A stretch of 64,000 nt of DNA. It comes from Okeania sp. SIO1I7. GTDB lineage: Bacteria; Cyanobacteriota; Cyanobacteriia; Cyanobacteriales; Microcoleaceae. The notes below the pieces were generated by a model. The model was not told where the DNA came from. It was given only the letters and a program-made list of their open reading frames with translations, and searched no databases. The stretch lies in assembly GCA_010672585.1 (NCBI GenBank), contig JAAHGF010000013.1, positions 248,428-312,427 of the forward strand, written 5' to 3'. This document shows positions 59,353 to 64,000 of this stretch, piece by piece; position 1 is the first letter of the stretch, and every line of letters starts with the position of its first letter. Both the position numbers and the translations under genes were made by a program.

Positions 59353-60775
59353 AGGTATTATTAGATTAATTGGGATATTTACGATTATATCAACTGATTT
59401 TTCATAGCTGGAAATAGGCGATCAGGAGACTATCAACTTTCAGAGCTGAGGGTAAATACTTAGTCTGACAAATAAAATAAATGATGTGGCTTTTCTTGAG
59501 GAGTGATCGCCTCAACCTTGCCTAGCAATACCCCTCCCTATTCTCCCCAAAATTTTCACTCCACGAAATTCACTCATTTTCTCGCCGAAAAATAAAAATA
59601 CTGCCAAATTTTTCAATTCATTCAATTAACGTCTTTTCCATAATTCCTACCTAATACTCCTCACCACAAAATTTTTCATCCTGTGAAGCTCCTGAAAAAA
59701 ATCGGCGCTCGAAAGGATTTCTCATTGCATCCTCAAAAAAATTTTGATACTATTAATTTAGTGGTGGTTGTTCGCCCCTACACATGACTTTTTATTCAAC
59801 CCAAAAAGTAAGGTTAGGATATTAAGAGATTGTAGCGATCGCGAAGCGTGGTATCAGTCGTATCGTCAACAGCAGATAAAACTCCTAGAAAAACCAGAAG
59901 ATACAGGTTCACTTAAAACCAGAGAAAATCATTCTGTGAAGCACCTAAAAAACAACCATATCTTTGTTTTGTAGCGATCGCCTCAACCTTCCCAAGGAAT
60001 ATCGCTTCCTGCTCTTCCCACAATTTCCACTCCACAAAATTAACTCATTTTCTCAGCCATCAAAAATCAAATAAATATCACCACCAAATCTTTCTATTCA
60101 TCAAATAAATATCATTTCGATGATTCCCACCTATAACTCCTCACAAAAAATCATCTTGTGAAGCTCCTGAAAAAAAACGGCGCGCGGAAGGATTTCTCAT
60201 TGCATCCTCAAAAAAATTTTGATACTATTAACTTAGTAGGGGTTGTTCGTACCTACACATGACTTTTTATTCAACTCTAAAAGTAAGGTTTAGGATATTA
60301 AGAGATTGTAGCGATCGCGAAGCGTGGCATCAGCCGTATCGCTAAAAGCAAATAAAACCCCTAGAAAGAGCAGAAGATATACACTCACTTAAAACCAGAG
60401 GAATAATCATTCTGTAAAGCTCTAAAAAAACAACCACATCTTTGTTTTCTAGCGATCGCCTCAACCCTGCCAAGCAATATCGCTCCCTACTCTTCCCAAA
60501 ATTTCCACTCCACGAAATTAACTCATCTTCTCAGCCATAAAAAATCAAATAAATTAACTACCAAATTTCTCAAGCCTAAATTATAATTCCTCACCACAAA
60601 AATTATCATTCTGTGAAGCTCCGAAAAAAACGGCAGAAATTACCATTGCATCCCCAAAAAAATTTTGATACTATTAACTTAGTGGGGGTTGTTCGCCCCT
60701 ACGCATGACTTTTTATTCAACTAAAAATACAATCTTTAATACTAGATAAACCAATCAGCTCTGAGAAATTAAGCA
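59353..60775. other. Noncoding region dominated by a 470-bp tandem array
   Basis: 1.4 kb with no accepted gene; see the array at 59503-60725. A 68-codon frame at 59768-59974 lies within one unit, is not conserved between units and is rejected. Confidence 0.7.
59503..60725 (+). repeat. Tandem array of about 470-bp units (2.6 copies)
   Basis: GATCGCCTCAACC starts near 59505, 59976 and 60454. Each unit continues with CCACGAAATTAACTCAT-type text, TGTGAAGCTCCTGAAAAAA, AAAAATTTTGATACTATTAA, GTTCGCCCCTACACATGAC and TTTTTATTCAAC. The first two units add TAGCGATCGCGAAGCGTGG; the third ends after TTTTTATTCAAC. Confidence 0.8.
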
Positions 60776-61552
60776 TTACTTAGTATTTGAAGCGATAGCC
60801 AATTCATACCTGCGATTAATTTCCGGCCAATTAACAACATTCCACCAAGCCTTCAAATAATCACCGCGACGATTTTGATAGTTCAAATAGTAAGCGTGCT
60901 CCCAAACATCATTACCCATAATAGGATAATCTCCTTGGAAAAAAGGACTATCTTGATTAGGAGTGCTTGTTACTTTTAACTTTCCATCTTTACCCAAAAC
61001 CAACCAAGCCCAACCACTACCAAAACGACCACCACCAGCAGCATTAAACTTTTCCTTAAAACTATCAAAATCACCAAAACTTTCTTGAATAGCAGAGGCT
61101 ATTTTTCCATCAGGTTCACCCCCACCATTAGGAGTCATAATTTCCCAGAACATCTTATGATTAACATAACCACCGCCATTGTTTTGTACAGCAGTACGAA
61201 TATCCTCCGGTAAAGTATTCAAATTACGCAATAAATCTTCTGCATTTTTGTCCTTAAGTTCAGGATACTTAGCGATCGCCCCATTCAAATTTCTAATATA
61301 ACCAGCATAATGTTTATCATGGTGAAACTGCATAGTTTCTTTATCAATATAAGGTTCCAATGCATCATAATCATAAAGTAGAGGTGTCAGTTGAAAAACC
61401 CCAGAATTTTCCACTAATTTAGTATCATTTACTGAAGTAGAAGGACTTACAGATGAAGAAGAATTATCTCCTGATGTTTGGCAAGCACCTAGAGTAATAG
61501 ACCCTAAAGTGACACTGGTTAAGATTAAGAAATTGCGCCGATTAATGTTCAT
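60776..61552 (-). CDS. sodA: Exported Mn-type superoxide dismutase (lipoprotein-like signal)
   Basis: 258 residues from the ATG at 61552 ([13 protein letters not shown]). The N-terminus has a twin-arginine-like RRNF and a lipobox LGAC, so the enzyme is probably exported and lipid-anchored, not cytosolic. The mature part is a complete Fe/Mn SOD: metal ligands in [20 protein letters not shown] and [25 protein letters not shown] and Gln in PNQDSP are typical of the manganese type. It dismutates superoxide to peroxide and oxygen outside the cytoplasm or in the lumen. An ATTACC-family element lies just upstream of its start (61626). Confidence 0.92.
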   Translation of the reverse strand: MNINRRNFLILTSVTLGSITLGACQTSGDNSSSSVSPSTSVNDTKLVENSGVFQLTPLLYDYDALEPYIDKETMQFHHDKHYAGYIRNLNGAIAKYPELKDKNAEDLLRNLNTLPEDIRTAVQNNGGGYVNHKMFWEIMTPNGGGEPDGKIASAIQESFGDFDSFKEKFNAAGGGRFGSGWAWLVLGKDGKLKVTSTPNQDSPFFQGDYPIMGNDVWEHAYYLNYQNRRGDYLKAWWNVVNWPEINRRYELAIASNTK

Positions 61553-61625
61553 TATTAGTTTCTCAGAAAAATAGTTGATAGAAAATATATTATAGCTATA
61601 AGCATTCAGCAATGGATAATGAATA

Positions 61626-61731
61626 ATTACCTATCCCTTTTAGGGAGAGGATTGACCAATAAGGAAAAAAATTATTTTTTTCCCCTTTCAAGGGGAGGCT
61701 TCAAGGCGCGAATTATTTAATTATTTAATTA
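61626..61731 (+). mobile_element. ATTACC-type structured element between sodA and the next gene
   Basis: ATTACCTATCCCTTTTAGGG, AGAGGATTGACC, then CCCCTTTCAAGGGG and AGGCTTCAAGGCGCG; the right end is replaced by a TTAATTATT array that runs into the stop codon of the upstream gene. Confidence 0.6.
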
Positions 61732-62958
61732 TTAATTATTAATTGTTGAACCCAGTTCATCAGTTACTAAACGCCTCATAATTTCTGTAACTTCGGTTGC
61801 CATCCGAGCATCTATTTCTACTGCTTCTTTGTCAAAATCTCCTAAAGCTTTTGCTCCTCGCAAAGTCATCGCAATAGACCTAACTTTTTGCTGATATTCA
61901 AACTGTGTGAAACAAGTATAAGTAAGTTCTGTACGTTTGCGACTACTACTGTATCCAAAACCTAATTTAGATAGAATAACAGGATATTTAATACTATTTT
62001 GAATCCCTAATTTTTCTAGAGCTACATCAACATAACGAGAAGTATCTTTACCCGCATTACGAATAAAAGGTTGCAAATTTTCCCACGACATTCCTGACAG
62101 TTTTGCCGACTCTGGTAAATGATAATAGCAACCAACCATTGACATAATTTTAGTTAAATCATAAGTAGCGACAGTATTTTCTCCTGGTTGTTCTGCTCGT
62201 TTTTTACTTTCTGATACTGCACTTAATAAAACCCGGTCGTCTTGTGTTATTTGGGGAGAAAAAATAAAAGGTTCTTCACCATATAAACCTTGAAATTCTG
62301 TATGATTATTACCTGTAATTTCCTTTAGCCATGATTCTAAATCTACATAATTTTGAAAACATTTAAACATTGCAGATAAAGCATTTGAACTACCAATTTT
62401 TTCTCCATAAGTAAAAATATCTTCCACAACTTCATTAAAGTCTAATTTTTTTCCATCTCCGCAGATTTTGCATTTATTAATATCGCCATTAATAGAACAA
62501 ATAACATTTAAAACTGCGATAATTTTAGTAGAACTCCAATATTGACATTTATCTAAAGAATTTCTACCTAACCAACGAGATTTAAAAGGTCCGCCAGCAG
62601 TACCAGCTAAACAAATACAAGCCTCTTTAATATCAGGATGAATAAAATTAAGAGCCTGTTCATCAATATCAGGAAGTTCGCCAACATTGGGAAAAACTTT
62701 TGCTCCTGGGATTGCTAAATTAGGCAGTCTAGTTAAATGTTCAGGATAATTTTCTACCTGGTTTTGATAGGGAGAATTATTAATGCCTTTATCCAGAAAA
62801 GCTAGTTTATAACTGTTAAAACCAGCCTCAGCTTTTAAGAAATCGTCATATACTTTTTCTCGGTCTATTGCTAGTAGGAGAGTAAATGTTTCTTTTTGAC
62901 CAAAATAGGCAAAAAACTCTGCCACTATATTTAAAATGTTATCGTTGATATCTTCCAT
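61732..62958 (-). CDS. Putative serine hydrolase of the penicillin-binding/beta-lactamase fold
   Basis: 408 residues. SSTK at 142-145 gives the SxxK catalytic motif and SSN at 190-192 the SxN motif of serine beta-lactamases and DD-peptidases; spacing (about 48 residues) fits class A-like folds. The third motif (KTG) is not clear; RTELTYTCFTQF may stand in. Four Cys (CSI, CKIC, KC) occur around 154-200. There is no signal peptide, which is unusual for a wall enzyme, so a cytosolic hydrolase is also possible. I recognise related cyanobacterial proteins but not their substrate. The C-terminal 15 residues abut TTAATTATT repeat. Confidence 0.55.
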   Translation of the reverse strand: MEDINDNILNIVAEFFAYFGQKETFTLLLAIDREKVYDDFLKAEAGFNSYKLAFLDKGINNSPYQNQVENYPEHLTRLPNLAIPGAKVFPNVGELPDIDEQALNFIHPDIKEACICLAGTAGGPFKSRWLGRNSLDKCQYWSSTKIIAVLNVICSINGDINKCKICGDGKKLDFNEVVEDIFTYGEKIGSSNALSAMFKCFQNYVDLESWLKEITGNNHTEFQGLYGEEPFIFSPQITQDDRVLLSAVSESKKRAEQPGENTVATYDLTKIMSMVGCYYHLPESAKLSGMSWENLQPFIRNAGKDTSRYVDVALEKLGIQNSIKYPVILSKLGFGYSSSRKRTELTYTCFTQFEYQQKVRSIAMTLRGAKALGDFDKEAVEIDARMATEVTEIMRRLVTDELGSTINN

Positions 62959-63504
62959 AATTTTAGTTGGTTAAAATACAGATACAGAGAGAAAGGAGTG
63001 AATTTTTTTTGCTATAGCAATCCCAAATGATTTGTAAAAAATCTCAGGATATCAGGACTTACACAGAGACTCTACATATAGCGAGGGCACCATTCGGAGC
63101 TTTGCGGAACACAAATGCAATTCCACCCTACAAACTTTTCTAAATCAACCAAAGATAAGAGAAGGTGAAAAGATTGATGCTTCTATTTCCGTTGTAAGAT
63201 TTTAGTGGTAATTAGGAGTTAGAAGTCAGAATCTAAAAGGATTTTGATCGGTCTTAATTAGACTTGTCGCTAAATAGAGGGAAAAAATCGCTCCAACCTA
63301 GACAGAGCAATAACTCCAAGGATTTTTAGATTCTAATGGCTACAATCGTTATAGAACAAGGTTTTTGGGGATTTTTGAAGTTATAAAGCGATAAGTCTAT
63401 TGTTCTGAAATATCTCATAAATCATTTCTGATTGCTATATCAGTATGTAAGTATTCCGCAGGAAATGCTTACATCATTATTATAATGATTTTTGAAACAT
63501 ACAT

Positions 63505-63687
63505 AATATCATGTCCGGTTGAACAGTTATAAATAAACGACGGAGTCCTCAGGAATCAACTCACCCCTAGCCCCTCCCCCTCGACTCCTGGGAGGGGAAG
63601 TCAGTAGTCAGGAGAAAATAAAGAAGAAGAAAGAGGAGGAGAAGGAAAAAGTTTTTTTATCGCTAATTATCCGGACATGATATAAAT
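63505..63687. mobile_element. TATCATGTCCGG inverted-repeat element, copy 4 (best preserved)
   Basis: Left AATATCATGTCCGGTTGAAC, right AATTATCCGGACATGATATA. The body carries a GC-rich hairpin repeat (63561-63599) and GAAGAAGAAAGAGG microsatellite. Confidence 0.75.
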
Positions 63688-63795
63688 AGATAAAAATTGT
63701 GAATTATTACTTATTTTTATTAATCTCAATATCTTGTTTACACAACTCAAATAGATAGGTTTCAATAATGGATAATTGATAATGGATAATTGATA

Positions 63796-63924
63796 ATTAC
63801 CTCTCCCTAAAAGGAAGAGGATTGAATAAAAAGAAAAAATTTATTTTTTTTTCCCTTGAAAGGGGAGGCTTTAAACCTGAATTATTGAATTATTGAATTA
63901 TTGAATTACTAATTATTCGGTAAA
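63796..63924 (+). mobile_element. ATTACC/GGTAAT structured element, last copy
   Basis: ATTACCTCTCCCTAAAAGGA, AGAGGATTGAA, then CCCTTGAAAGGGG, AGGCTTTAAACCTG and AATTATTCGGTAA; a TTGAATTATTGAATTATTG array is inserted before the right end. Confidence 0.7.
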
Positions 63925-64000
63925 GACATACTATATTACAAGTTATACTAATTTTTCCTGATTACTTTGAGTCATATTTTAGAAAAATTAAAAACAACAA

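Larger units (their letters stand above)
62959..64000. other. Terminal noncoding kilobase
   Basis: No gene. Contains a half-copy of the GGACTTACGCA element (about 63055), GCAGGAAATGCTTAC repeat text (63448), a complete TATCATGTCCGG element (63505-63687) and an ATTACC/GGTAAT element (63796-63924). Confidence 0.6.

Noticed and set aside
59503-60725. CRISPR or coding tandem repeat
   Set aside because: Units are about 470 bp, not constant in phase, and no frame is conserved between them.

Overview
The window looks like a piece of a filamentous, non-heterocystous cyanobacterial chromosome, most like the Trichodesmium/Okeania group. This is inference. It rests on AT-rich DNA, many GCGATCGC (HIP1) sites, cyanobacteria-specific genes (ndhM, sipA, DUF4327, DUF1823, the S-layer-homology porin) and an unusually low coding density: I estimate 55-60 percent coding. 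The rest is packed with dispersed repeats, miniature inverted-repeat elements and dead transposon pieces. No intact transposase gene is present.

Layout. 1-15 kb holds housekeeping and small conserved genes: a DUF1400 protein, sipA, rbfA followed by a GH3 enzyme, DUF4327, a phasin-like protein, a BAHD-like acyltransferase, a phosphoribosyltransferase, a large lipoprotein and ndhM. 15-22 kb holds a membrane-anchored PP2C phosphatase, DUF1823 and a glycolytic GAPDH, separated by stacked miniature elements. 22-30 kb holds an RND efflux pump whose two genes are pushed 1.7 kb apart by repeats, followed by tnpB debris. 30-45 kb holds a TPR protein, a glutathionyl-hydroquinone reductase, a truncated exported protein, a porin with a periplasmic solute-binding protein, the CtpA protease, a decayed tnpB, ispG and a DUF2252 protein.

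45-64 kb is the accessory part. A C5 cytosine methyltransferase is followed by a BsuBI/PstI-type restriction gene that is broken twice: an approximately 800-bp insertion carrying an unknown ORF, and an exact 7-bp tandem duplication. Next come a 149-bp-period tandem array, uvrA, a NACHT NTPase with GLIxGLI membrane repeats and an in-frame TGA near its end, and a small partner protein sharing the NACHT protein's N-terminal motif. A second tandem array of about 470-bp period, an exported Mn-type superoxide dismutase and a penicillin-binding-fold protein follow.

The strongest new observations are in the noncoding DNA. A miniature-element family of about 10 complete copies (GGGYTTGCK ends) is flanked by 6-bp target duplications of the form TANTTA. 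One copy sits inside a tandem repeat, where neighbouring units show the uninterrupted target. Other families end in TATCATGTCCGG, in GACATCTCC, or in ATTACC/GGTAAT with conserved hairpins. There are also IS200/IS605-like tnpB ends without transposase, and a short GC-rich hairpin repeat that has entered tnpB in frame twice. The antiphage inventory (R-M plus NACHT) therefore seems to be decaying while small mobile repeats expand.
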